Part shown: positions 43,177-54,200 of the stretch, one piece after another
Layout: every line of letters begins with the position of its first letter
Numbering within the stretch: position 1 is the first letter of the stretch
DNA from: JAAYUD01 sp963676865
GTDB lineage: Bacteria; Bacteroidota; Bacteroidia; Bacteroidales; Bacteroidaceae
NCBI GenBank assembly: GCA_963676865.2
Contig: CAXXSS010000001.1
Coordinates: forward strand, 1,178,001-1,242,000
Length of the DNA stretch: 64,000 nucleotides
Direction: 5' to 3'
Translations under genes and position numbers: made by a program
The notes under the pieces: generated by a model
Told to the model about the DNA's origin: nothing
What the model saw: only the letters and a program-made list of their open reading frames with translations
Database searches by the model: none

Positions 43177-44434
43177 CAAAGGGCTACTGCTGACTATGGT
43201 CAGCATAGTCCTTTGGTCGTTGGGATACTCTCAAACGACCATAAAGCCTATCACATTTTCTACTTATCTGCAAAAGGTCGACTCGGGAAACTTGGAATAT
43301 GCGGCGCAGAAACTTAATGTCAGCATAGCCGAGGCACAAATAATTGCAGCAAAAGTAAGGAATGATCCCCAGCTTGGATTCAATTACTTCAACAACGAGC
43401 AAGCCAAAAAGAAAATGGGGTATGGTGGTTCGATCTCCATCTCGCAAACCTTCACCTTTGGCAAACGTTCTGCTGCCATCGGTTTGGCTAAAAGCGAGAC
43501 AGAGCTTTCTCAATCATTACTTGCCGACTATCTGAGGAATCTCCATGCAGATGCTACGGTTTCTTTCTTCGAGTCTCTAAGGCAGAAGAAACTCTATGAG
43601 ATAAAAAAAGAGGCGTACCAAAACATATCCGACTTAGCCAAGTCGGATAGCATACGTTTTGCCAAAGGTAAAATAATGGAGATAGATGCCATACAAAGTA
43701 AAGTCGAAGCAGGTTTGGCGTACAACGAGCTACTTCAGTCCGAAACTGAACAGAAGAAAGCATTCACCGAATTGTCTCTCTACACAGGAACGACGAAAGC
43801 AACCCTACTCTATCAACCCGAATCGGCAATAAAGCTGACCTACCGTTCGTATCGGTTGGCAGATTTAATAGAACAAGGCAAAACCCAAAGAACTGACTTG
43901 GTTGCAGCTATGCAAAACATAGACGTTGCCAACAAAGCCTTGAAAGTAGCACAACGCGAGAAGAACAGTGATGTTACGGTTTCACTGGAGTTGGGGCACA
44001 ATGCAGAAGTAAAGAACGAGATTGCACCGGCTCCCTCATACAATAGCTTGACGGCAGGAATATCACTTCCTATTCCATTCTCAAAGCTGAACAGAGGTAG
44101 CATCAATGCCGCCAAGCAACGAGTAAGGCAAGCTTCGTTGGAATACGACCAAGCGGCACTACAGGTTCAGAACGAGATAATGAAGGCTTACTACGATTAC
44201 GAATCGGCGGCCAAACAAGTGCTCCATTTCGAGAACGGGCTACTTAGACAAGCTCATGAGGTACTGAAAGGCAAAATCTATAGTTACAACAGAGGCGACA
44301 CTTCCCTACTCGAAGTTCTCAACGCCCAACGCACTTACAACGAAGTGCAAGGGCAATATTACCAAGCGGTATTCGATTACGATTCCGCCTTAATAAATTT
44401 GGAGAAGAGCGCCGGGATATGGGATATAAATTAA
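43160..44434 (+). CDS. TolC/CzcC-like outer-membrane efflux channel
   Basis: Outer-membrane factor of 424 residues that completes the tripartite pump. A signal peptide (MKTFSNKGLLLTMVSIVLWSLGYS) is followed by two TolC-type repeats of long helices with PQLGFNYFNN, GGSISISQTFTFGKRSAAI and YNRGDTSLLEVLNAQRTYNE. I chose ATG 43160, inside the end of the pump gene, because the signal peptide starts there; 43115 is an alternative. It is the last gene of the operon and is followed by a terminator. Confidence 0.93.
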   Translation: MKTFSNKGLLLTMVSIVLWSLGYSQTTIKPITFSTYLQKVDSGNLEYAAQKLNVSIAEAQIIAAKVRNDPQLGFNYFNNEQAKKKMGYGGSISISQTFTFGKRSAAIGLAKSETELSQSLLADYLRNLHADATVSFFESLRQKKLYEIKKEAYQNISDLAKSDSIRFAKGKIMEIDAIQSKVEAGLAYNELLQSETEQKKAFTELSLYTGTTKATLLYQPESAIKLTYRSYRLADLIEQGKTQRTDLVAAMQNIDVANKALKVAQREKNSDVTVSLELGHNAEVKNEIAPAPSYNSLTAGISLPIPFSKLNRGSINAAKQRVRQASLEYDQAALQVQNEIMKAYYDYESAAKQVLHFENGLLRQAHEVLKGKIYSYNRGDTSLLEVLNAQRTYNEVQGQYYQAVFDYDSALINLEKSAGIWDIN

Positions 44435-44465
44435 ACATACAAATAGATTGATAACCGAATAGACT

Positions 44466-44497
44466 AAAAGGGGGAGGCCATGATGCTTCCTCCTTTT
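44466..44497 (+). terminator. Terminator of the metal efflux operon
   Basis: AAAAGGGGGAGGC pairs with GCTTCCTCCTTTT (13 bp with two G-U pairs) over a 6-base loop; a short T-rich stretch follows. Confidence 0.7.
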
Positions 44498-44582
44498 GTT
44501 TATATACCGCCCTGCTTGCATCTACCAAAGGCGGCATGCCGCTGTAGAATGAATAAGACGCCTTTAGAAGTAGAAAATAAAT

Positions 44583-44613
44583 TTTGTTCATTCTGTAATA
44601 TCCATTACCTTTG
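44583..44613 (+). promoter_or_regulatory. Canonical Bacteroides promoter of the GH95 gene
   Basis: TTTG (44583-44586), exactly 19 bases, then TACCTTTG (44606-44613, TAnnTTTG), 28 bases before ATG 44642. This is the best match to the -33/-7 consensus in the window. Confidence 0.8.
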
Positions 44614-44641
44614 AAATCATTTTTAGACTAATCTTACTTCA

Positions 44642-47098
44642 ATGAAAAAATCACTCACATCTACATGCCTACGCTTAGGCTTCTTGTATATACTATTGAT
44701 TGCCGCCACTTGCCAGCCACTAAAAGCACAATCTGCGCATCGAAGCAACCATGCACTGACTATATGGTTTGATACCCCCAATACTCTTCAAGGCAAAGCC
44801 CCATGGGATAATGGGAATACAGACAGAAGTTGGGAGATGCTCTCGCTGCCTATTGGCAACGGCAGTATCGGAGCAAATATATTGGGATCCATTGAATCCG
44901 AACGAATCACATTCAATGAAAAGACATTGTGGCGAGGCGGTCCCAATACGGCCAAAGGGGCAGCTTATTATTGGAATGTCAACAAAAGATCGGCATCTAT
45001 ACTGACCAATATCAGAGAAGCCTTTGCACAAGGAGACGACAAGCGTGTAGATTCGCTTACACGGAAGAATTTCAATAGCGAGGTGGCTTACAGTTCAAAC
45101 GAAGAAAAGCCTTTCCGCTTTGGCAATTTCACCACTGCCGGAGAATTTTATATCGAGACAGGACTCAACAGCACCGGTATGAGCAATTATCGCCGCTCGC
45201 TATCGCTCGACTCTGCATTGGTAAACGTTTCTTTCCAGAAAGAAGGAGTTGCTTACCTGCGCGACTATTTCATTTCTTATCCCGCCAATGTAATGGTCAT
45301 TCGCTTCAAAGCCAATAAACGAGGTATGCAGAATCTATCATTCAGTTATGCACCAAACCCTTTGCTCACAGGCCAGATGAGAGCCGATGGCAACAACGGA
45401 CTAGTCTTCATTTCGCGCTTAGACAATAATAACATGCAATTTGTGGTTCGCATTAGAGCAGAAGTAAAAGGGGGAAACCTGTCTAACGACGGTACTAAAC
45501 TGACAGCCAAAAATGCCGATGAGGTAGTCTTTTACGTAACGGCCGACACGGATTATAAAATGAATTTCAACCCCGACTTCAAAGATCCTAAAACATACGT
45601 TGGTACTAATCCCGTAGAGACAACGAACAAATGGATACAATCTGCCGAAAGCAAAGGTTACAGTGCACTACTTGCCGCACATTACAAAGACTACTCCAGC
45701 TTATTCGACAGAATCGGCCTCAACCTGAATCCGGACAAAGCCACCGCAGACCTGCCTACCGACAGGCGATTGGAAAATTATCGCAAAGGCACAGCAGACT
45801 TCTATTTAGAATCTTTGTATTATCAATACGGTCGCTATCTGCTCATCGCCAGTTCGCGGCCTGGCAATATGCCCGCCAATCTGCAAGGTATGTGGCACAA
45901 CGATGTAGAAGGCCCGTGGAATATAGACTACCATAACAACATCAATATCCAGATGAACTATTGGCCTGCATTTTCTACCAATCTGAGCGAATGCAACAAA
46001 CCGCTCGTAGACTTCATACGAACCTTGATTAAACCCGGCCAAGAAACAGCAAAAGATTATTTTGGTACACGTGGTTGGACGGCATCAATCTCGGCCAATA
46101 TCTTCGGGTTCACTACCCCATTGCAAAGCGAAGACATGTCGTGGAACTTTTCTCCAATGGCAGGTCCGTGGCTGGCAACGCATATATGGGACTGCTACGA
46201 CTACACCCGCGACCTAAAGTTTCTAAAAGAAACCGGTTATCCCATTATCAAAGGAGCTGCCGACTTTGCCGCCGACTATCTGTGGCATAAACCCGACGGA
46301 ACTTATACCGCCGCGCCCTCGACTTCTCCCGAGCACGGGCCGATAGACGAAGGAGCTACTTTTGCTCATGCAGTGATTCGCGAGATACTTTTGGATGCGG
46401 TGTCTGCGTCCCGAACGTTAGGACTAGACAGCGAGGACAGAAAGGATTGGGAAGATGCACTCAAGCACTTGGCACCATACAAAATAGGACGTTATGGGCA
46501 GCTCATGGAATGGTCGAAAGATATCGATGACCCTAACGACCATCATCGTCACGTAAACCACTTGTTCGGATTGCATCCCGGACATACCATCTCTCCCATT
46601 ACCACCCCTACCCTAGCCCAGGCAGCCAAAGTAGTTTTAGAACATCGGGGCGACGGTGCTACCGGATGGAGCATGGGATGGAAGCTCAATCAATGGGCAA
46701 GACTCGAAGATGGCAATCATGCCTATATGCTATTGGGCAATCTGCTAAAGAATGGCACAATGGATAACTTATGGGATACACACCCACCTTTCCAAATTGA
46801 CGGAAACTTCGGCGGCACTGCGGGCATGACAGAGATGTTGCTTCAGAGTCATTTGGGCTTCATACAACTGCTACCGGCACTGCCCAACGCTTGGAAAGAC
46901 GGCTTGGTAAAGGGACTTTGCGCAAGAGGGAACTTTCAGGTCAACATGAAGTGGGCCGACAACGAACTAAAAGAAGCTACGATCGTATCGAATTCGGGCG
47001 GAATGTGCCACGTCAGATATAAAAATAAAACACAATCGTTTAGAACAGTGAAAGGAAAGGCATACCGTCTGGATGCCAATCTCAATATCATTCGATAA
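44642..47098 (+). CDS. GH95 alpha-L-fucosidase
   Basis: Secreted or periplasmic glycoside hydrolase of 818 residues with signal peptide (to about residue 30, LKAQ). An N-terminal beta-sandwich (LPIGNGSIGANILGSIESER, FNEKTLWRGGPN) is followed by an (alpha/alpha)6 barrel (about 370-720) and a C-terminal beta domain. The barrel has NIDYHNNINIQMNYWPAF, Glu564 in TSPEHGP as likely acid, and Asp720 in QIDGNFGGTAG as likely base, matching the known inverting GH95 site. The family removes alpha-1,2-L-fucose (some members alpha-L-galactose) from host or plant glycans. It is a lone gene with a canonical promoter and a perfect hairpin behind it. Confidence 0.93.
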   Translation: MKKSLTSTCLRLGFLYILLIAATCQPLKAQSAHRSNHALTIWFDTPNTLQGKAPWDNGNTDRSWEMLSLPIGNGSIGANILGSIESERITFNEKTLWRGGPNTAKGAAYYWNVNKRSASILTNIREAFAQGDDKRVDSLTRKNFNSEVAYSSNEEKPFRFGNFTTAGEFYIETGLNSTGMSNYRRSLSLDSALVNVSFQKEGVAYLRDYFISYPANVMVIRFKANKRGMQNLSFSYAPNPLLTGQMRADGNNGLVFISRLDNNNMQFVVRIRAEVKGGNLSNDGTKLTAKNADEVVFYVTADTDYKMNFNPDFKDPKTYVGTNPVETTNKWIQSAESKGYSALLAAHYKDYSSLFDRIGLNLNPDKATADLPTDRRLENYRKGTADFYLESLYYQYGRYLLIASSRPGNMPANLQGMWHNDVEGPWNIDYHNNINIQMNYWPAFSTNLSECNKPLVDFIRTLIKPGQETAKDYFGTRGWTASISANIFGFTTPLQSEDMSWNFSPMAGPWLATHIWDCYDYTRDLKFLKETGYPIIKGAADFAADYLWHKPDGTYTAAPSTSPEHGPIDEGATFAHAVIREILLDAVSASRTLGLDSEDRKDWEDALKHLAPYKIGRYGQLMEWSKDIDDPNDHHRHVNHLFGLHPGHTISPITTPTLAQAAKVVLEHRGDGATGWSMGWKLNQWARLEDGNHAYMLLGNLLKNGTMDNLWDTHPPFQIDGNFGGTAGMTEMLLQSHLGFIQLLPALPNAWKDGLVKGLCARGNFQVNMKWADNELKEATIVSNSGGMCHVRYKNKTQSFRTVKGKAYRLDANLNIIR

Positions 47099-47116
47099 AT
47101 ACTGAAACAAAAACAA

Positions 47117-47159
47117 ACGGCGAACCAATTTCGTTTTATGACTGAAATTGGTTCGCCGT
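47117..47159 (+). terminator. Perfect 16-bp hairpin after GH95
   Basis: ACGGCGAACCAATTTC pairs exactly with GAAATTGGTTCGCCGT (11-base loop), 18 bases after the stop codon. No T run follows. Confidence 0.65.
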
Positions 47160-47261
47160 CTCAACACGTGCCACCATAAATAACAAGAAAACGAAGAAAC
47201 AGATTGTAGATTAGTACGTAGCAACCTTACAATCAGTTAGTTTCATCATCAAGACAAAGAA

Positions 47262-47385
47262 CAATCATTGTTTTCGTCCGTTACTCCCATTCGTTTTCTG
47301 CGCAGCAAACGATTATATGCTGCGCAGCAGACAATCATATGGTGGGCAGCAAATGATTGTCTGCTGCCCACCAAACGAATGAAAG
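47262..47385. repeat. Cluster of interleaved palindromes between GH95 and GH13
   Basis: Nested inverted repeats fill about 95 bases: outer CATTCGTTT/AAACGAATG (47288-47296, 47373-47381); CTGCGCAGCA/TGCTGCGCAG (47298-47307, 47318-47327); CAGACAATCAT/ATGATTGTCTG (47328-47338, 47353-47363); GGTGGGCAGCA/TGCTGCCCACC (47341-47351, 47362-47372). The last two pairs interlock and cannot all form at once. The core (ACAATCAT/ATGATTGT with GC-rich GCAGC blocks) recurs, as in palindromic extragenic repeats. The rest of the 47160-47568 gap shows no gene. Confidence 0.75.
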
Positions 47386-47568
47386 ATAAGTAGAAAAACA
47401 TTGAAACGATTAAATAAAAAGGTTGAGTGTAAAGGGCGAGAAAGATTGAAGATCCATATCCAATCGGTACACTAACGGCGTAGTGGCTCTAATCAGATAC
47501 ATAGTTGGACATCAATTCCCCGTTCGGCAACTTTTACAGCAATACAGCCTTTTCAGAATGTTTTTCTA

Positions 47569-49311
47569 TTAATTCACTCTGACAATAATAGCCGAGAAAG
47601 CATTCAATTGTACTTTATCATTGCCGTTCTTATTGACATTATAGCGTCCCTTACCTGTGGCAGAAACAATCTTGGCTGATTTGGATCCTTGACTGGCAAT
47701 ATCTGCTTCGACTTTCTTCTCGCTCGGATTTAATACCACAATGTATGTTTCATTGCCCTTACTACGTTTGTATACCATTGGGTAAGGTTTGTTCACATCG
47801 CTTACCAAAGTCCAATCGCCTTCATTGCCCAATGCCTCGGACGACTGACGCAAACGAATCAGACTTCTGACATAATTGAGCAACGAGTTCTTGTCTTTCT
47901 CTTGTGTAGCAACAGTAAGCTTGCCATTCTCGGTATCCACCGGAAAGTAAAGTTTGTCGGGAGTACATGTGGAGAATCCTGCCGTAGCATTATTGTCCCA
48001 TTGCATCGGCGTACGCGCACCGGCACGTTCGTTGCTGCCTTCTTTGCTCGGAAGATCCACCTCATATTTCATCCCGATTTCGTCGCCATAGTAAATAAAA
48101 GGAACGCCCGGCATAGAAAGGAAGAAAGTCATTGCCACCTTTAATTGGTCGATAGAATTGCGTGTCCCGATATTGGGGCGTTGAAAATCATGATTTGCCG
48201 ATGGAAGGGCAATATAGCCCAAGTCTTTGGTCCGAGTATAAGCATCGGAGAAATTGTCTGCAAATTCTTTGAGCTCCCCTTTTCCCGATCTATCAAAATA
48301 GCAATAAGGATGGCTGTTGCGTTTTCCCCACGGAGTATTCTTGGCAAAGAATAGCGAAGGATAACCTTTAATACCAAACTGTATAAAGAAATCGATATTA
48401 AACCCTGCGGGAATAGCCTGAGCAGGATTGGACCACTCGGAAATCAATATGCACTGCGGATAGCTATTATTCATCCAACTACGCATTTCGTTCCACAATT
48501 TTATGGTTTCTCTTTTATCCGGATCATTTTTGACTAAACTAGCAGCCATATCCACCCTAAAACCGTCGACGCCTTTGTCCATCCAAAACGACATGATATT
48601 CTTTAACTCTTGTCGAGTAGCTTTAGGCCCGGGAGCACTGACCGGCTGTTCCCACGGATGAGTAGGATCTGGAGTGGCGAAGCCGTAATTCAATGCCGGC
48701 TGGCATTCGAAGAAATTCTTTTCATAATATTTGGCACGAGGAGCGTCGGCCTCAACATATCGTCCAATGGTGCTCGATTGAGGATTGGGTTGTTGATGAC
48801 GTTTCAGTATCTCATTCTTATCGGCCTGCGATATTTCGTTGGTCCATATATAGTAGTCGCTATAACGTTGATTGGGATCGGCCTCGCTCGATTCTTTAAA
48901 CCATGCGCACTTGTCGCTGGTATGCCCTGCAACGAGATCAAGACAAACCTTAATACCACGTTTGTGCGCTTCGTCGACCAACCGCACCAAATCCGTATTC
49001 GTACCGAAACGAGGATCTACCTTGTAGAAATCTATCACATCATAACCTCCGTCAAACCATCCCGATTCAAAGATCGGGTTGAGCCAAATAGCATTTACAC
49101 CGACAGACTTAATATAATCCAACCGCGAAATAATGCCGGGTAGGTCGCCAATACCATTGCCATCGGTATCCATATACGAAGATGGATATATCTGATAGAA
49201 CACTGCTTTGTTGAGCCACTGAGGCCCCTTTTGTGCCATACCCGACGCAGGCAACAAACATGCGACCGACGCCGCAAATAGAACTTTTCTAAGAGAGCTT
49301 TTACTAAACAT
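47569..49311 (-). CDS. GH13 alpha-amylase family glycoside hydrolase
   Basis: Alpha-glucan hydrolase of 580 residues with an ordinary signal peptide (MFSKSSLRKVLFAASVACLL...GMAQ) and no lipobox, so probably periplasmic. The TIM barrel shows GH13 regions I-IV: DLVAGHTSD, GFRVDMA with nucleophile Asp254, LISEWSNP with acid/base Glu292, and SANHDFQ with Asp375. The ISRLDYIKSVGVNAIWLNPI and GGYDVIDFYKVDPRFGT segments resemble oligo-1,6-glucosidase/alpha-glucosidase subfamilies more than SusG-type surface amylases. It follows susD after a terminator-like hairpin and so may be expressed below susC/susD level. Confidence 0.93.
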   Translation of the reverse strand: MFSKSSLRKVLFAASVACLLPASGMAQKGPQWLNKAVFYQIYPSSYMDTDGNGIGDLPGIISRLDYIKSVGVNAIWLNPIFESGWFDGGYDVIDFYKVDPRFGTNTDLVRLVDEAHKRGIKVCLDLVAGHTSDKCAWFKESSEADPNQRYSDYYIWTNEISQADKNEILKRHQQPNPQSSTIGRYVEADAPRAKYYEKNFFECQPALNYGFATPDPTHPWEQPVSAPGPKATRQELKNIMSFWMDKGVDGFRVDMAASLVKNDPDKRETIKLWNEMRSWMNNSYPQCILISEWSNPAQAIPAGFNIDFFIQFGIKGYPSLFFAKNTPWGKRNSHPYCYFDRSGKGELKEFADNFSDAYTRTKDLGYIALPSANHDFQRPNIGTRNSIDQLKVAMTFFLSMPGVPFIYYGDEIGMKYEVDLPSKEGSNERAGARTPMQWDNNATAGFSTCTPDKLYFPVDTENGKLTVATQEKDKNSLLNYVRSLIRLRQSSEALGNEGDWTLVSDVNKPYPMVYKRSKGNETYIVVLNPSEKKVEADIASQGSKSAKIVSATGKGRYNVNKNGNDKVQLNAFSAIIVRVN

Positions 49312-49386
49312 ACATATTCATAATTTATTGTACAAAAATCTATATTTTATGAATGAAACGCAATAGCTTTATCATCTTTTAAGAAA

Positions 49387-49421
49387 AAGAGACTGAATAA
49401 ATTAAATTCATGCAGTCTCTT
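49387..49421 (-). terminator. Terminator or attenuator between susD and GH13
   Basis: On the minus strand AAGAGACTG pairs with CAGTCTCTT (extendable by TGAAT/ATTCA), followed by TTTCTT. It lies 26 bases after the susD stop and 76 bases before the GH13 start. Confidence 0.7.
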
Positions 49422-49446
49422 CTTCAAAACGATTTGCTATGCAATA

Positions 49447-51174
49447 TTAATTGCTATAACCGGGATTTTGCTTCAGGTTCTTATTCAGATTAATAACCGA
49501 ATACGGAATCGGATAAACACAAGTATATCCTTGAGTATCGTTGTTGTAATCACCGGCCGAAGCATTGTGCCATACGCCTACATACCTATCTTCGGTAGGT
49601 TGCGTAAATGTACAAAAGCGAATTTGATCTTGCCGTCTGACACCTTCCCATGAAAGTTCGGCCATGCGTTCGTTTAAAATACTATTGAGCGAAACAGGTA
49701 TTGCAGGAGTAGCGCCAACGCGATTACGAATCTGATTTATTTCGTCTAGTGCCTCTGCTGTATTACCTAATCGGTATTCGGCCTCAGCTTTCATCAGGAG
49801 TGCATCTCCATAACGCCAGACAACCAAATCATTATTCATACAGCCTTGTATACTGCTGGATGTATCATACTGATACTTTTTAAAACGTGCCCCTGCACAC
49901 TTGACATCGTGAGCATCCGAACCGGTCTTAAAATCAAGAATCGCTTTCATTGGCTCATACGACAGATCTTGGTCTGTAGCTCCATCTTTTACTAATTTGC
50001 CATTGGTATCGGCAGTGTAGTCGATTCCGGTATAGAAATTGATGGCAATACGAGGATCTTGGTTTGCTGTACCATATCCCAAAACGTTCATTTGATGAAC
50101 GGTAGAACATGCACCATTCCAGCCGGAGTATCCCATAGCTCCCGCATGATTGTAATGTATCGAACGCATCAAATTGTAATCTACAATTTTATAAGTCACA
50201 TCATCATTGGGACGAGTGAATATATTCTCTACAGAAGAATTGTTTGAAGTAACGAAGTTGTCGGCATATTTAGCTTGTAACGAATAGCCCAACGATGCCA
50301 GTTTATCAACACAATAAATAACAGTTTCCCAGGCATTTCTTGTAGTACCGTCAAGCGATATATTGATAGCATTACCCTTTGCAGTAACAGCTGCGCCCAA
50401 CGTTTCACTGGCAGTACAAGCCCCCGTTAAATCATTGCCCACAAATGACTGATAACTAGTTGCCGAAGCATTATCTATATTATAGACGGCAGCATTAAGA
50501 GCACATTTTGCCATACACATATAAGCAATAGCTTTTGTTATTCTGCCATAGTATAAACCTGATTTCTGAGAAGCGCTTTCGGAAAGATTAGGAATACATT
50601 CTGCCAATTCTTTGGTCACAAAGGCAAAGAGCTCGGGACGTTTAGATTGGGCGACGCTTGAAATAGAAGCCGTACTAGAGGTAACAAGAGGCACTTCGGC
50701 AAACAAATCCATAGCATAATAATAATAGATAGCACGAAGAGTACGGACTTCGTAAATATAAGGTTTGGCCTCTTCGTTGGTAGCAGACAATTTCGTCAAT
50801 TTATCAATAGACGAATTGCATAACCCTATAATTTGATACAAGTGATTCCAAACGGTAGCATACAAGTCGACAGATGATTTGAAATTATGCAGAAACATAT
50901 TCTGCCACTTACCACCATCTACCCAGTCGCCTTGCCGCCCCGGAAGCATTGTTGCATCAGAAGTAAACTCCTGAAGTGTATGTATGCAGTCTGTGCCACC
51001 ATATATGCCACTACCAATTGCCGAATAAATATTTGCAACAGTATTCACATAAATCAATGTAGAAGTTTTATAAGCCTCATTCTCACTAAATTTACTTTCA
51101 GGATTTTCATCCAACGAGCATGATGTAACAAGCATACTCATCAAACATAAACAGCCAAATATAATTTTTTTCAT
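49447..51174 (-). CDS. SusD-like starch/alpha-glucan-binding outer-membrane lipoprotein
   Basis: Surface lipoprotein of 575 residues (lipobox VTSC). SusD features are the helical repeat with VRTLRAIYYYYAMDLFAEVPLV, DLVVWRYGDALLMKAEAEYR, LNERMAELSWEGVRRQDQIR and the C-terminal YPIPYSVINLNKNLKQNPGY. It should bind alpha-glucan oligosaccharides on the cell surface and close over its SusC partner, encoded 29 bases upstream. The alpha-glucan ligand is inferred from the neighbouring GH13, GH97 and GH77 genes. No SusE- or SusF-like gene is present. Confidence 0.94.
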   Translation of the reverse strand: MKKIIFGCLCLMSMLVTSCSLDENPESKFSENEAYKTSTLIYVNTVANIYSAIGSGIYGGTDCIHTLQEFTSDATMLPGRQGDWVDGGKWQNMFLHNFKSSVDLYATVWNHLYQIIGLCNSSIDKLTKLSATNEEAKPYIYEVRTLRAIYYYYAMDLFAEVPLVTSSTASISSVAQSKRPELFAFVTKELAECIPNLSESASQKSGLYYGRITKAIAYMCMAKCALNAAVYNIDNASATSYQSFVGNDLTGACTASETLGAAVTAKGNAINISLDGTTRNAWETVIYCVDKLASLGYSLQAKYADNFVTSNNSSVENIFTRPNDDVTYKIVDYNLMRSIHYNHAGAMGYSGWNGACSTVHQMNVLGYGTANQDPRIAINFYTGIDYTADTNGKLVKDGATDQDLSYEPMKAILDFKTGSDAHDVKCAGARFKKYQYDTSSSIQGCMNNDLVVWRYGDALLMKAEAEYRLGNTAEALDEINQIRNRVGATPAIPVSLNSILNERMAELSWEGVRRQDQIRFCTFTQPTEDRYVGVWHNASAGDYNNDTQGYTCVYPIPYSVINLNKNLKQNPGYSN

Positions 51175-51203
51175 TGTTGTTTCCTTTTAATAATTGTGTG
51201 ATA

Positions 51204-54200
51204 TTAGAATTTAACGGATAATGACAACATATAAGTACGCGTCAATGGATAAATACGCTTATCGTCCACACCCATTGTACCATAATTTGTAGTGCCCTCA
51301 TTCTGTCGGCTCAAGCTGGCAGAATTGATCATAGGAGTCAAGCCCTTGTAACTGGTAAACGTACAAATATTGTTGACAGAGAAACCTACGTGGAGATTAT
51401 TTATAATATGAAGCGCTTTAAGCTGCTTAGGTGTAAAAGTATAGCCCAATTGCAAATATTCGAAGTTCAAATAATCTCCCTTTTGCAACCAATAATCAGA
51501 TATTTGTATATCATAAATACCTTTGCCACTATTTTCATTCAACGCATTCTTTAATACATTGTAAGTTGGGAAAGAGCTCATATTGCTATATGTCATAGAA
51601 GTACCATTATAGATTTTATGACCAAAGGCACCATTGAACTGAGTTGTAAGATCCCAGTTTTTATACTTAAATGTATAATTCATGGACAAATAATATTTGG
51701 GTAATGACTGCCCGCAGACCTGACGGTCACCGCTATCGCCCGTATCAATTGTTTTATCACCATTCAAATCTTGAAATTCGTACTGATTCTTATCACTGAA
51801 CCCAATGAAATGAGGTAAATAAAAGACTCCTATAGGCTGCCCCTCCATCAAATATGTCACGCCAGTGTTCTGAGTTAAACCTGCCGCATTTATATTTGCA
51901 ACAGCAATATGTTGGCTCGTCGTTAAATCTTGCCCGTTGTATGTGCCATGCAAAGACACGAGCTTGTTCTTTTGATATGAGAAATTGAGCGAAGCATTAA
52001 ATGAGAAATCCTTCACCTTAATAATATCACCACTAAAAGCAAACTCCAGCCCATTATTGGTCATTTCTCCGACGTTAGCCAATAGACTAGTATAAGTAAA
52101 AGGAGGTACAGGTACGGTATAATTATATAATAGATTCTTTGTCTTGGAACGATAGTAATCTATAGTCAAATTATATCTATTAGACCAGAAAGAAAAATCG
52201 GCACCGACATCAAAAGTATGTTTAGTTTCCCATTTCAAATCAGAATTACTATTGGAAGTAACAGCAAAAGTCGTTGTTTTACTACCATTGACCAACGTTG
52301 TTCCATTAGGTTCCATTAAAGACAACGAATTATAAGGATCTATGGCATCTTGATTACCTGTAACACCATAACCCACACGGAATTTAAAGTTATTGACAAT
52401 AGGAAGTAACCCTTTAAAGAAAGATTCACTACTTACAATCCATGCGGCCGAAGCTGATGGAAAGTAGCCCCACTTGTTTCCTTGCCCTAACTTTGAAGAT
52501 CCGTCAGCACGAAGATTGCCGGTAACAATATAACGGTCGTTAAACATATAATTAATACGGCCCATATAAGACATGAGCTTATATTCTGACGAATAAGAAG
52601 TATTATCACCCCATGCAACATTTGCTCCAGCCTTCAAATTATTATATTTAAAGTAATTTGTTTCAAAGCCCTTAGCTTGAGTACTCCACGTAAAAGTTTT
52701 ATAATCTTGTCCTTCTATCAAAGCCAATGCATCAATATGGTGTTTACCAAAGTCTTTTGTATAATTCAATTGTATATTACCCATCAGATCTTTATGGTTG
52801 TCATCGGCTATATAAGCCCAACCGTTACCATTCAACTTCCCTTGACGGATATCATTGGGGATATACCGCTTGTTTTGAGCATCTCTATAAGAGTAAGATC
52901 CGAATCCGCTTAAATTCAAGCCAGGAAAAATGGTATACGTCAAGCGCCCATGAACGTTCACCGAAGCTACGCTATACTTATTTGTTATTTCCAATTGCCC
53001 CAATGGATTATAGATTTCGTTAGCCAACAAATCTTCATCGTAAGCTCCGCTACTGTTTCTTGCATTCGGGTAAGTAGGATTAAAAGCGGCAGCCGAATAA
53101 AACATCTTTTGCATATCATACTGAATATTACCATCACGCTGAGAGCCAAAGACTCCAAGTTCCAGTTTTAATTTCTTATTGAATGCATATTGAGTAGCAT
53201 CGAATTTGGCTGTATAATTCGTCATATCGGAATTCTTCAAAGCCCCTTGACGTTCTATAACTCCAATAGATGCTCTCATGTTTGAGTATTCACTACCCGA
53301 TGTAAAAGAGAAGTTATGATTCTGAGTCAAGCCATTACTACGTTCAATCTCATCCAGCCAATTAGTATTGCCATTCATTTCCGTAAAAGAGAGACCTAAC
53401 GATTTTGCGGTTGAACGATATTCATCGGCAGAAAGCATCTTTAGATTCTTGAATACACTATTGACCCCAAATTGACCGTTATATTCGATATTTGTATAAT
53501 TCTGACCGGAATGACCTTTGGCAGTAGTAACAACAATAACACCTGCGGAACCACGAGAACCATACTGAGCAGTTTCTGATGCATCTTTCAAAATAGTCAT
53601 AGAAGCAATATCATTTGGAGCTATCGCATTCAACATAGACATATCACCAAATACACCATCTATAATAACCAACGGTTCGTTACCGCCAGAAAGAGAAGAT
53701 GTACCTCGAATACGAATATTCACTGTTCCCATTGGATCGCCACCCGACTGACTGATAATAACTCCTGCTATTTTACCTTTCAATGCTTCAAGAGGACTCG
53801 TAACAACCCCTTTATTCATATCTTCGTGCTTAAGATTCTCAACCGAACCGGATACGGTATGTTTGCTTCCAATTGCGTAACCGACCACCATGACCTCATT
53901 CAAGACCTTGGAATCTTCAGACAAAACAACATTTATTATTTTTCTATTCCCTACAGCAACGCTCTTGCTAGAATAGCCCACAAAAGTAAACAACAAATTA
54001 GTATTCGGATTCACATTCTTCAAAACATAATCACCGTTAATATCGGTAACTGTTCCCACTTTTGTTCCCTGAATCGAAATATTTACTCCAATAATCGGTT
54101 CTCCAGTATTATCTTTTACATGACCGGTAACCGTGATTTGCTGTGCAAAAGCACAGACGGAAAACAAAAATCCTATACAAACAAATAGAATTCGTCGTAA

